A stretch of DNA of 12,340 nt from CAYSRM01 sp964475205 (GCA_964475205.1 CAYYVQ010000075.1:1-12340), one strand, 5' to 3'. Positions 5,560 through 12,081 are shown, counted from the first letter of the stretch. The notes: generated by a model not told the origin, from the letters alone. Numbers and translations are program-made.

Positions 5560-6929
5560 AATTCCTGGTATCCTGCATTCTTGTAGTTCTTATCAGCGTT
5601 TGGACCGTGGCCAAGCTCTGCTAGCCTTAAACGAAAAATACGAACGGCTTCTGCGTAGTCCGGGGACTTCGCAACGTTGGCTGTCTCGCCTGGGTCAGCC
5701 TTCAGATCAAACAAAACCTCGGGGATATCCTCACCGTAATACTGGTATTTGAGGTCGTCCCGCTTGATCATAACATGAGACTTTCCGAACTGGCTGACGG
5801 ATTCATTATTCCACCCATTAGTGGCACCCTTGAGCAGGGGCACAAGACTGCGGCTGTCGAGGTTGTCGGGAATCTCCAAGCCTGCCAGATCACACAGGGT
5901 GGCAAAGATGTCGCAAAGGTTGACATTGTGGTCAACAACGCGGGAAGGGAATTGCTTGGGCCATCTGATGATTAATGGAACCCTCACACTGCCTTCGTAG
6001 AATCGGGTCTTCTCCCATATGCCGTGTTCTCCAAGCATTTCACCATGGTCGGACGTGTAGACAACGATCCAGTCATCCAGGTCTTCACCCAGAGCCTCGA
6101 TCCTATCCATAATCAGCCCCAAATAGGTATCTACCTGATCGATCATTCCATAGTACGTTGCCGTTGCACGGCGAATGGCGTCTTCAGAAACACTGACAGG
6201 CTTGTTTTGCTGGCTTAACGACAACACGGGATGGCTGCACGGTTCCTCCACGTAGACCGGCACACGATCCAGATAGTACGCAAACCTCTGATCGTCGGTG
6301 AAGAACGGATAATGTGGCTGCAAGAGGCTGAGTTTGAAAAGCAACGGCCGATGCGATTGAGGTCTCCGATAGACTGCATCCACGAAGTGGCGATCAAGAT
6401 AGTGTAGGGCGGCATCCACCGCCTGTGCATCGAATACCTGGTATGGTCCTTGAACGGCCCGCGCCTCTTCGACCTCCCGCTGATTGGACCACTTGCCGGT
6501 GCCGGGTGCGGGCCGATAACGCTCGAATTCCTCCGCCATGGCATCTTCAATGTAACAATCCATCATGCTGGCGTCTGGCGCGATACGGCAGGTCCATCCC
6601 TGCATTTGATCTTGGGTCAGGTGGTGCAGCTTGCCGCTACAGACCGTGTTGTACGCGTATCGTGAAAACTCGCGCGAAAAGGTCCGATATCCCGGTTCAA
6701 GATCAATCCATCCTTCGCATTTGCACGTCTTCGGCAATTGTCCTGACATCATGCACTGTCGGGCTGGAACACAGACCGGGGACGGAGTGTACGCATTGCG
6801 GAACACAACCCCCGTGTTCGCCAGACGGTCGAGGTTCGGGGTGCGAATAACCGAATTGCCTGCATATCCGGTCACGTCAGCCCGATGCTGATCGCTCATC
6901 AGAAACAAAATGTTTGGTCTCTTTTTCAT
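5526..6929 (-). CDS. Type I sulfatase (formylglycine-dependent, family S1)
   Basis: The 467-residue protein hydrolyses a sulfate ester. It begins MKKRPNILFLMSDQHRADVT (metal-binding Asp 13). The signature SPVCVPARQ contains C-x-P-x-R with Cys53, the residue converted to formylglycine. C-terminal to this are YTSDHGEMLGEHGIWEKTRF and the closing EGSVRVPLIIRWP, which carry further metal ligands and active-site residues. No signal peptide is seen, so a cytoplasmic site is likely. The substrate is unknown. Start: the ATG at 6929 follows GAAAGAGA; a GTG at 6947 overlaps the attC R' box. It is the only gene of its cassette and lacks its own promoter. The C-terminal tail (DARYGL) is encoded inside the attC. 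An anaerobic or FGE maturation enzyme would be needed from elsewhere. Confidence 0.9.
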   Translation of the reverse strand: MKKRPNILFLMSDQHRADVTGYAGNSVIRTPNLDRLANTGVVFRNAYTPSPVCVPARQCMMSGQLPKTCKCEGWIDLEPGYRTFSREFSRYAYNTVCSGKLHHLTQDQMQGWTCRIAPDASMMDCYIEDAMAEEFERYRPAPGTGKWSNQREVEEARAVQGPYQVFDAQAVDAALHYLDRHFVDAVYRRPQSHRPLLFKLSLLQPHYPFFTDDQRFAYYLDRVPVYVEEPCSHPVLSLSQQNKPVSVSEDAIRRATATYYGMIDQVDTYLGLIMDRIEALGEDLDDWIVVYTSDHGEMLGEHGIWEKTRFYEGSVRVPLIIRWPKQFPSRVVDHNVNLCDIFATLCDLAGLEIPDNLDSRSLVPLLKGATNGWNNESVSQFGKSHVMIKRDDLKYQYYGEDIPEVLFDLKADPGETANVAKSPDYAEAVRIFRLRLAELGHGPNADKNYKNAGYQELSNKRDARYGL

Positions 6930-6938
6930 GTCTCTTTC

Positions 6939-7015
6939 GTCTAACACTCGGATAACTGTTTTCTCATGGAGCGCGAGGCGCGGAATGAGAAATACCGTTG
7001 ATCCGTTGGTTATCC
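6939..7015 (-). repeat. attC site of the RHH/RelE cassette
   Basis: Minus-strand reading: R'' GGATAAC (7015-7009), CAA, CGGATcAAC pairing with GTTATCCG with one extrahelical C, then TTTCTCAT/ATGAGAAA and GCGC/GCGC stems, spacer AGT, R' GTTAGAC (6945-6939). R'' is the exact complement of the cassette R' (GTTATCC, 7625-7619). Confidence 0.85.
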
Positions 7016-7019
7016 AATC

Positions 7020-7301
7020 TTATTTGTAGGCATCTTTCCTATCATCAACCGTAAGCATGTAAATTATCTGTTCATCTTGATCAATAATATAGAACAGACG
7101 AAACCTGCCAATTCGATATCGCCATGTATCAGGTGAGTATCCCCTGAGCTTCTTAATATTGTTTCCCCAGTAAGGTTCCAGCCTAATTTGAGGATATACA
7201 AAAGAATCAAGTTTCTTCCGCAAGAAAGCAGAGTCGCGAGACGGCAATTTCTTGAGTTTCTTCAAAAACTCATCCGTCTCAAATATGCGGACATCAGACA
7301 A
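7020..7301 (-). CDS. RelE/ParE-superfamily toxin
   Basis: The protein contains IFETDEFLKKLKKLP, then KLRGYSPDTWRYRIGRFRLF and YIIDQDEQIIYMLTVDDR. It has the RelE-type layout: a helical hairpin, then a beta sheet with the conserved R-Y-R-I-G-x-(F/Y)-R and a final DDRKDAYK. It would cleave mRNA at the ribosome when its antitoxin is degraded. A TTG at 7301 is preferred as start because GAGG lies about 6 bp upstream and homology begins at SDVRI; an ATG at 7325 gives eight more residues but has no usable SD spacing. The gene overlaps the antitoxin end by 8 bp (32 bp with the ATG). The stop is 4 bp before R'' of the attC. Confidence 0.75.
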   Translation of the reverse strand: MSDVRIFETDEFLKKLKKLPSRDSAFLRKKLDSFVYPQIRLEPYWGNNIKKLRGYSPDTWRYRIGRFRLFYIIDQDEQIIYMLTVDDRKDAYK

Positions 7302-7533
7302 AGCGACCTCGCTTCGCCTTGGCATCCCTCAGGCCGGCTTTGATGCTGCGGTTAAGGCTTGTGTTGCCTGTGATCTCCGCCATCTCGAATTCGTCAATAT
7401 ATTCATGCTCTTCGACAAAGCGAAGAGCCGCTGTCTCAATGAAATTGGACAACGGGCGATTGTCATGTTGCGCTAAACCGAGAAAGCGGTTGTATACTCT
7501 CTCGTCCATTCTTAGTGTAACAGTTTTGGACAT
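7294..7533 (-). CDS. Ribbon-helix-helix-like antitoxin
   Basis: The 79-residue protein starts MSKTVTLRMDERVYNRFLGL, giving a short beta strand then two helices (NRPLSNFIETAALRFVE), the pattern of RHH/CopG-type DNA-binding antitoxins. A polar tail rich in K and R follows (LRDAKAKRGRFV). It should neutralise the RelE-like protein encoded next and repress the operon. The start is set by AGGAGG 7 bp before the second of two adjacent ATGs (7533; the first is 7536). The longer frame from 7599 is not needed. Unlike other TA cassettes here it has a normal leader with an SD, 35-40 nt from the promoter. Confidence 0.75.
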   Translation of the reverse strand: MSKTVTLRMDERVYNRFLGLAQHDNRPLSNFIETAALRFVEEHEYIDEFEMAEITGNTSLNRSIKAGLRDAKAKRGRFV

Positions 7534-7570
7534 CATAAACCTCCTGTATATGAATTCATTGTCTACGCAG

Positions 7571-7599
7571 AGAATACAATAGAATACGAATGCTTGCAA
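7571..7599 (-). promoter_or_regulatory. Promoter of the RHH/RelE cassette
   Basis: On the minus strand, TTGCAA (7599-7594), 17 bp, TATTCT (7576-7571). It lies between the R' box and the antitoxin SD, so the cassette carries its own promoter and a leader of about 30 nt. Confidence 0.6.
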
Positions 7600-7618
7600 G
7601 GAGTTTGCTTATTTATTT

Positions 7619-7728
7619 GGATAACGTTCAACCTGAGGATTCGGCGCGGTTAGCGACGATATCCTGGTACCTTCTGTTCCCGTGGTCGATGGTCGGAAGG
7701 GGGAGCCAGCTTCAGGTCTTTGTTAGCA
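7619..7728 (-). repeat. attC site of the ORF-less cassette
   Basis: Minus-strand reading: R'' TGCTAAC (7728-7722), AAAG, ACCTGA pairing with TCAGGT, TGAAC, R' GTTATCC (7625-7619). At 110 bp it is the longest site, with a complex middle that includes GTCGCTAACCGCGCCGAA, nearly the same as in the attC at 11810-11871. Confidence 0.75.
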
Positions 7729-7978
7729 CAAAATCCTCAACGTGAGGACTTGCGCTTAATGCTTTTCGGTATCTTACAGCGCAGGTCTTGCGGATGCAAA
7801 ATCTGAATCTGTTTCCTTCAAATTATGTCTGGTCTTGAATCTCTTTTTCTGAACTGGTGATGGTCGCCAGAACTTCTGTCTTCCACCTATTCATCCTCTT
7901 TCGTTTGTGCGGCTTCCGCAACCCGAATCAGCGAGCCTCATCCTTCGTTCTCTTCCTCATTCTTATCTATGTGCTAAC
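7729..7978 (-). other. ORF-less integron cassette body
   Basis: No gene with a believable start and length is present in about 250 bp. The segment begins GTTAGCAC (7978-7971) and ends GTGCTAAC (7729-7722), an exact 8-bp complement, as expected for R' and R'' of one cassette. Inside, on the minus strand, are a 23-codon ORF (ATG near 7889) and, near the end, a hairpin GTCCTCAcgtTGAGGAT followed by TTT (about 7732-7749) that could end transcription. Non-coding cassettes can carry promoters, small RNAs or antitoxin RNAs; nothing specific is recognised. Confidence 0.5.
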
Positions 7979-7993
7979 GTGGTGCTGACGGTC

Positions 7994-8266
7994 TCATTTC
8001 TTGAACAGGTCACTGTGAGTTCCTGTTCGCTCCAAGCGAAGTGTTGTTTTGCCTACAGTGTAGATCAGAATCCAGTCTGGTTCGATGTGGCAATCGCGTG
8101 ACGGTTGCCACTGACCGATGAGCGCATGATCCCGGAGTCGAGGATCAAGCGGCTTACCGGAAGCAAGCTGCTTGACCACCTCGCGAAGCTTGGAAAGATC
8201 CTTCCCTCGCTTTCGCATCTTTTTGATATCGCGAGAGAAATGTGTGGTTTGCGAGACACGTTTCAT
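7994..8266 (-). CDS. yafQ: YafQ-family mRNA interferase toxin
   Basis: The 90-residue protein has the full YafQ layout: TTHFSRDIKKMRKRGKDLSK at the N-terminus, LASGKPLDPRLRDHALIG in the middle, and WQPSRDCHIEPDWILIYTVG followed by RTGTHSDLFKK. The conserved His in LRDH, the Asp in RDCHIEPDW and the terminal HSDLF are the residues expected of a ribosome-dependent endoribonuclease of this family. Length and motifs fit an intact toxin. The start overlaps the dinJ stop (ATGA), so the pair is coupled. No convincing attC follows directly; its end is joined to the ORF-less cassette within 16 bp. Confidence 0.9.
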   Translation of the reverse strand: MKRVSQTTHFSRDIKKMRKRGKDLSKLREVVKQLASGKPLDPRLRDHALIGQWQPSRDCHIEPDWILIYTVGKTTLRLERTGTHSDLFKK

Positions 8267-8520
8267 TTCTCCCAGCTCTCGAACATTTCGTCCAGAGAGT
8301 CAAATTCGACAATATCTTCCCCCCTGCGACTTTTCTCAAGAGTCGCCGCAGTGGACTCATTCGGTATTTCGACCGCGAAAGGAAGGCCACCCCGGAGGGA
8401 AATCTGGCGGTAGAATATCCGGATTGCCTCCGTCGGCGAGATGCCAAGTTCGTGGAGAACACGTTCCGCCTTAATTTTCGTCTGCGGCTCAATTCGTGTA
8501 TGTACTACGGATGTTTTCAT
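8263..8520 (-). CDS. dinJ: RelB/DinJ-family antitoxin
   Basis: The 85-residue protein starts MKTSVVHTRIEPQTKIKAER and continues VLHELGISPTEAIRIFYRQI and LRGGLPFAVEIPN, the standard ribbon-helix-helix DNA-binding part of RelB/DinJ. A flexible acidic C-terminus (EFDSLDEMFESWEK) wraps the toxin. It binds YafQ and represses the operon. The gene sits directly before yafQ with a 4-bp overlap. The R' box of the cassette is 48 bp upstream, leaving space for only a promoter; there is no SD before the ATG. Confidence 0.9.
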   Translation of the reverse strand: MKTSVVHTRIEPQTKIKAERVLHELGISPTEAIRIFYRQISLRGGLPFAVEIPNESTAATLEKSRRGEDIVEFDSLDEMFESWEK

Positions 8521-8526
8521 GATTCT

Positions 8527-8555
8527 AGTGTGTCACATAAGCAACACAAATGCAA
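8527..8555 (-). promoter_or_regulatory. Candidate promoter of the DinJ/YafQ cassette, leaderless placement
   Basis: On the minus strand, TTGCAT (8555-8550), 17 bp ending in the extended TGA, then CACACT (8532-8527), and 6 bp to the ATG. The -10 is weak (3 of 6), but TG extension and the identical spacing to the ATG seen elsewhere support it. Confidence 0.45.
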
Positions 8556-8568
8556 CTTATTTCTTCGT

Positions 8569-8643
8569 GCCCAACGCTGCGATTGACGCGCCTTGGACAA
8601 CGAGCCGAAGGCGCGTTGTTCAAGGTCGCTGTCCAATCGTCTT
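8569..8643 (-). repeat. Main part of the BNR cassette attC, split by IS110-family insertion
   Basis: Minus-strand reading: ACGATTGgAC pairs with GTCAATCG with one extrahelical G; inner CCTTGAACAAC/GTTGTCCAAGG arms; spacer CAGC; R' GTTGGGC (8575-8569). The R'' box is missing where the arm begins and is found 1.8 kb away at 10450-10456 (GACGAAC). Joining the two gives a normal attC: GACGAAC, spacer CAAG or AAG, ACGATTGG. Confidence 0.75.
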
Positions 8644-8645
8644 GA

Positions 8646-8788
8646 TACTCCGCTAAGTCCTGATTTGTGAAGTCAAAGGTGTTAGGGTTACGAACGTCGA
8701 GGGGTATTGAAAGGAGGCCCCTCGCTCAAAATCAAATTATAGCGATGTTACCGACATCATAAACCACAAGTGACAATGAGGAGGAGCC
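8646..8788 (+). other. IS110 left non-coding end, bridge-RNA candidate region
   Basis: No gene. The segment contains a strong hairpin CGAGGGG (8698-8704) / CCCCTCG (8718-8724) and a smaller GATGT/ACATC hairpin (8743-8757). IS110-group elements encode a bridge RNA in the left end upstream of the transposase, so this part is the first place to look. Alternatively the RNA is in the right end (see 10118-10449). Confidence 0.35.
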
Positions 8789-10117
8789 ATGTTTGTCACG
8801 GCCGGCGTAAAAATGTATGTATTCGGCCGTTTTGAAATTGTTGAAAATATCAGGCACAATTATTGCTACGAATCGAATGAGTACATGAGGAACCTTGACG
8901 ATGTTTCAAGCAATGGCAACAGGCCTATGCATCACATTGATGACACGCAAGAAGAAGGAAGAAGATGCTTCAGTTTAAGCTTTAAGAAGAAGATACAGGA
9001 AGAAAACCATACATTTTCAAACCGGCTGTTTTATGGCAGTTTCAGAACGGCGGTGACAATGTTTTCGTATTATCAGACAAGAACGGAGTATAGCTGCGGG
9101 GTGGATCTGCATTCAAGGCAGATGTATATCTGCGTGATGGACAGGGAAGGCAATGTGCAGGTTCATCGGAATGTGCGTGGCAACGACTTCGAGTGCTTCC
9201 TGAAGCTGGTCGAACGCTATAAGCACAGTCTGACCGTGTGCTGTGAGTGTGCCTTCAACTGCTACTGGCTGGCTGATGCCTGTATGGACGCCGGCTTCGA
9301 ATTCGTCCTGGGGCACGCGCTGTACATGCGTGCAATCCACAGCTTCAAGACCAAGAACAACCGGCGCGACTCCTGGCAGATCGCACATCTCTTGCGCAGC
9401 AATCTGATCCCGCCGGCCTGCGTCTATCCGCGAGAGAAACGCTCGGCGAGAGCTCTGCTTCGACAACGCACGACATTCGTCTGGAAACGTGCGGAGCTGA
9501 TGACACGCTTGAGCATGGGAGTTCTCACAACCGGAGAAGGTCTCAGCAAATGCGCGCAGCGTCCGCCAGAGGCATGGCACAAGGCTCTGCGAGAGAAATA
9601 CACCAACCCCATGGATCTGATGGCGGTCGATACTTCTATGCATATGGTTGAGCAGTTCGACAAGATGATCGCCAAACTCGACTGGGCGATCCAGAAGCAC
9701 ACTAAGCAGACCTACGGGGCTGAATACAGGCGTCTCCGCACTGTGCCAGGCGTGGGCGTGATTCTGGCTCTGATTATCCTCTATGAAGTGGATGATATTC
9801 ATCGCTTCAAATCCGTGCAGGACTTCTTGAGCTACTGTCGCCTGGTCAAGGGTACCGTAGCCAGCGCAGGCAAGATCAAGGGCGCCCAGGGCGTCAAGAT
9901 TGGAAACGGCTACCTTAAGTACGCCTTCCACGAGGCCGCCGTACTCGGCAAGCGTTCCAATCCGGAACTGAGCAAGTATGTGCAGCGCCTTGAAGCCAAA
10001 AAAGGAAAGCACCTGGCCAACGGCATACTGGCCTGCAAGCTTGCCCATGCGGTGTACTTCATGCTTTGCGACGAAAAGATCTTTAACGTCAAGAAGATCA
10101 CACGGCAGGCTGCATAG
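8789..10117 (+). CDS. IS110-family DEDD transposase (recombinase)
   Basis: The transposase combines an N-terminal RuvC-like DEDD domain with a C-terminal Tnp (transposase IS116/IS110/IS902) domain. The conserved part begins near residue 91 (MFSYYQTRTEYSCGVDLHSR, catalytic Asp106), followed by VCCECAFNCYWL (Glu), then KTKNNRRDSWQIAHLL (Asp). The C-terminal part has TVPGVGVILALIIL, then CRLVKGTVASAGKIKG with the serine expected to attack DNA, and KIGNGYLKYAFHEAA. The ATG at 8789 has a strong GAGGAG SD and an open frame, but its first 90 residues are not typical of the family, so 9059 is a possible true start. The enzyme would be guided by a bridge RNA. It is transcribed against the cassette genes. 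Confidence 0.85.
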   Translation: MFVTAGVKMYVFGRFEIVENIRHNYCYESNEYMRNLDDVSSNGNRPMHHIDDTQEEGRRCFSLSFKKKIQEENHTFSNRLFYGSFRTAVTMFSYYQTRTEYSCGVDLHSRQMYICVMDREGNVQVHRNVRGNDFECFLKLVERYKHSLTVCCECAFNCYWLADACMDAGFEFVLGHALYMRAIHSFKTKNNRRDSWQIAHLLRSNLIPPACVYPREKRSARALLRQRTTFVWKRAELMTRLSMGVLTTGEGLSKCAQRPPEAWHKALREKYTNPMDLMAVDTSMHMVEQFDKMIAKLDWAIQKHTKQTYGAEYRRLRTVPGVGVILALIILYEVDDIHRFKSVQDFLSYCRLVKGTVASAGKIKGAQGVKIGNGYLKYAFHEAAVLGKRSNPELSKYVQRLEAKKGKHLANGILACKLAHAVYFMLCDEKIFNVKKITRQAA

Positions 10118-10449
10118 GAACTATTTTAAGATGACAGGGTTGATCCGCAGAGTCCAACTGGATCTCACGCATGCTTGCCCGCAAACACGGGGTGTACGCT
10201 CTGTAGCTTTGACTACGATCGCCTCTTATGGGCTGGCCGGTGCGCCGGTCAAAAAGCGGCCGTCCGCCGTCTTGATTGGAGGACCCTGTCATCTCTTCTT
10301 TATAAATCGACAATTATCGGCATCTACCCCTGGTTCAAGCCCGGTTCGAACTGGACCCGGTCTCTGGGCATCCGCTTTTCTTGAAAGGGTAGTCTCAGGG
10401 TTTACTGTAATTGTTTCAGGACCGCGGCCGCCACTGATTCGTGCACATG
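10118..10449 (+). other. IS110 right non-coding end with a long inverted repeat
   Basis: No gene. AGATGACAGGGT (10129-10140) is exactly inverted at 10283-10294 and could close a structure of about 165 nt; inside is the stem GGCCGG/CCGGTC. IS1111-group elements carry their guide RNA in the right end, which makes this segment a second candidate. TCCAA (inside GTCCAAC) and TTGGA within the loop recall the attC target (GTCCAATCG), but the match is short. Confidence 0.35.
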
Positions 10450-10456
10450 GTTCGTC
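10450..10456 (-). repeat. Detached R'' box of the BNR cassette attC
   Basis: GACGAAC on the minus strand overlaps the BNR stop codon and is complementary to that cassette's R' (GTTTGTC, 11816-11810) at 6 of 7 positions. It is separated from the rest of its attC (8569-8643) by the IS110 element. Confidence 0.6.
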
Positions 10457-11807
10457 ATTCTCCCGCATTCTCAATGAAGCCGACAGTATCGAGTTGATAG
10501 TCTTTGTAGGTTGTGAAGTCACCACGATTCCAGAGAACAATGCGGCGCTTGCCATCCCGAACGATGACCGGCCGAATGTTGCGGACCGGGGAATCTTTGG
10601 TGACGGGGTCCCACTTGATCGAGCGGATGTCGTCTTCGGCCTTGATCCTGGCACGGTAGATTTCGTGCCTGCCCCCGTGGTCCTTTCCTGTGCCGGGATC
10701 GACATCCGTGGAGATGAACACTACCGTCGGGTCTATTGGGTCGAGAGTGATGAGCCCAGTGTAACTTGACTCCCGGGGGTACAGACATTTCCCCGCGTAT
10801 GCGACTTCACGGTCGATCCACTTCTTCCCATGCCAGGAAGCGAGGCGGTATCGATGGTCATTGTTATTGAGGTAGAGGCTATAAGCTATATGCGGACGGC
10901 CTGCTGCATCAATGGCGATGGAACTGGTCCATGCAGCTCCCGGCACGCTTTCGTAGCCCTGTGGTTTCTTCGATGTCATGCTTCCCTTGTAAACCAGGTC
11001 CGACTCGCTCGGCCGGAGAGGTCCATCGTTCGCCAGGTCTTTGATCACCGTGCCTTTTGCCCTGTAGTACTTCCCGTTTCGGAACTGAAAGTAGTATATG
11101 CTGTTGCCATAGTTTCGGGGATGTCCGTCGGTGATGCTGACGTGTATAGTGTCCTGCCCATTGCCGGCGTAGCGCGCATATGGACGGTGACGCCCGCGCG
11201 CCTCGCTCTTGAAGAAATGAACGGGTTTGCCCCATGTCTTGCCATCATCGGTCGAGGTGACGAAGGTGGGGTTGTAGGAAATGCCGCGATAGAAATTGTA
11301 CAACCTGTTTTCCCCTTCCAACCTGTAGAGGTTCATGTAGGTAACCTTGTCCTTCGGATTGCGATGGACACGTACGTGTTTCTGCTCATCGCTCCACTGT
11401 AGAGGATTACCGGGATCGGATTCCCTGTAGTAGTGGATGTTGTCGCGACCATGCCGGGCATATACAGCCAGGATGCTCCCGTTCGTCTGCACGTGGAAGA
11501 CCGGTGAGTTGTGGTCATCACGGTCGAAGCTCGGGTGCATGGTGACAGATCCAAGCGACTTGCGAGTGTTCAGATCGTAGATGCCGACCAAGGCCTCTCC
11601 CTTTCCATTGCCTCGAACCGAGCCCATGAACAGCTTGCCATCATGTGCAATCGCCCTGGGGTCTTGATACCAACACCATCCACCTTCTTTCATGAAGACT
11701 GTGAAGTCGTGCGCATCTGCGGTACGATCGTAAGAGGCCGATTCCGCGGTGTGCCCTAAGAGGGCCGAGTAAATGAATGCCAGGATCAATAAGTGTGTTA
11801 TTTTCAT
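10455..11807 (-). CDS. Secreted BNR_4-type beta-propeller protein, possible polysaccharide lyase
   Basis: The 450-residue protein starts with a signal peptide (MKITHLLILAFIYSALLGHT, cut likely after TAESA), so it is exported. The conserved GGWCWYQDPRA (residues 42-52), DRDDHNSPVF, TSTDDGKTWG and GAAWTSSIAIDAAGRPHIAY form the blades typical of BNR_4 repeat proteins. Several BNR_4 proteins are ulvan or other uronic acid polysaccharide lyases, but others have no known activity, so the substrate is an inference. The ATG at 11807 lies 2 bp after the R' box and has no SD. An alternative ATG at 11849 inside the attC has GGAG before it but would bury the signal peptide. No own promoter is seen. Confidence 0.8.
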   Translation of the reverse strand: MKITHLLILAFIYSALLGHTAESASYDRTADAHDFTVFMKEGGWCWYQDPRAIAHDGKLFMGSVRGNGKGEALVGIYDLNTRKSLGSVTMHPSFDRDDHNSPVFHVQTNGSILAVYARHGRDNIHYYRESDPGNPLQWSDEQKHVRVHRNPKDKVTYMNLYRLEGENRLYNFYRGISYNPTFVTSTDDGKTWGKPVHFFKSEARGRHRPYARYAGNGQDTIHVSITDGHPRNYGNSIYYFQFRNGKYYRAKGTVIKDLANDGPLRPSESDLVYKGSMTSKKPQGYESVPGAAWTSSIAIDAAGRPHIAYSLYLNNNDHRYRLASWHGKKWIDREVAYAGKCLYPRESSYTGLITLDPIDPTVVFISTDVDPGTGKDHGGRHEIYRARIKAEDDIRSIKWDPVTKDSPVRNIRPVIVRDGKRRIVLWNRGDFTTYKDYQLDTVGFIENAGE

Positions 11808-11809
11808 AA

Positions 11810-11871
11810 GACAAACGTCAATTTTGAGTTTCGGCGCGATTAGCGACATAAACTCCAAAATCTTGTTAGCC
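11810..11871 (-). repeat. attC site of the DUF2283 cassette
   Basis: Minus-strand reading: R'' GGCTAAC (11871-11865), AAG, ATTTTGgAGTTT pairing with AAACTCAAAAT with one extrahelical G, a middle GTCGCTAATCGCGCCG, spacer TGAC, R' GTTTGTC (11816-11810). At 62 bp it is a compact site with textbook geometry. Confidence 0.85.
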
Positions 11872-11878
11872 GAAAATA

Positions 11879-12076
11879 CTAAGCTGTAGCAAGCTGATAA
11901 GAGAATTCGTTTACGTCAGTTTGCTGCTTGGCATGTTCCACTGTCATGCTGACAACATGACCATTGTTATCCACTTCGACCAGGACATCTTCATTAAGAT
12001 CGTATGTCTCTGTAATCTCGTGATTACTGAATGTCAGCATGAGTGTGTCTGTATCTGAGAAGTATTTTGCTTGCAT
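11879..12076 (-). CDS. DUF2283 family protein, putative antitoxin
   Basis: The 65-residue acidic protein MQAKYFSDTDTLMLTFSNHE.. followed by ETYDLNEDVLVEVDNNGHVV and SMTVEHAK has the DUF2283 pattern: a small beta-rich fold with a D-x-D near the N-terminus and a central D-(V/L)-N-E-D-V. DUF2283 genes commonly sit directly after DUF4258 genes and are considered antitoxins. An AGGAG 8 bp before the ATG supports the start, and only 5 bp separate it from the upstream gene. The stop is 7 bp before the attC R'' box, showing that it closes the cassette. Confidence 0.8.
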   Translation of the reverse strand: MQAKYFSDTDTLMLTFSNHEITETYDLNEDVLVEVDNNGHVVSMTVEHAKQQTDVNEFSYQLATA

Positions 12077-12081
12077 AATAT

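Larger units (their letters stand above)
8644..10449 (+). mobile_element. IS110-family insertion sequence inside an attC site
   Basis: The element of about 1.8 kb carries one DEDD transposase gene. Its limits are inferred by rebuilding the interrupted attC, so each end is uncertain by a few bp; a TG occurs at both junctions (8644-8645 and 10448-10449) and may be the crossover dinucleotide. IS110 elements lack terminal inverted repeats. A possible subterminal pair GTCCTGA / TCAGGAC lies at about 8657-8663 and 10415-10421. IS1111-attC elements, a subgroup of this family, are known to target attC sites. Confidence 0.7.

Noticed and set aside
8522..8527. TAGAAT hexamer as the -10 of dinJ
   Set aside because: It ends only 1-2 bp from the ATG, so a start point would fall inside the gene; the CACACT box with 17-bp spacing is more consistent.
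9113..10048. Long minus-strand ORF (311 codons) opposite the IS110 transposase
   Set aside because: It is an antisense shadow of the transposase: the + frame carries all family motifs, and this frame has none and no SD.
10098..10705. ORFs at the right end of the IS and BNR 3' region (10289-10705 and 10098-10313, minus)
   Set aside because: They are out of frame with the BNR gene or lie in the structured IS end, with low-complexity translations and no SD.
10830..11402. Plus-strand ORF of 190 codons within the BNR gene
   Set aside because: Antisense shadow of a clear secreted beta-propeller gene.
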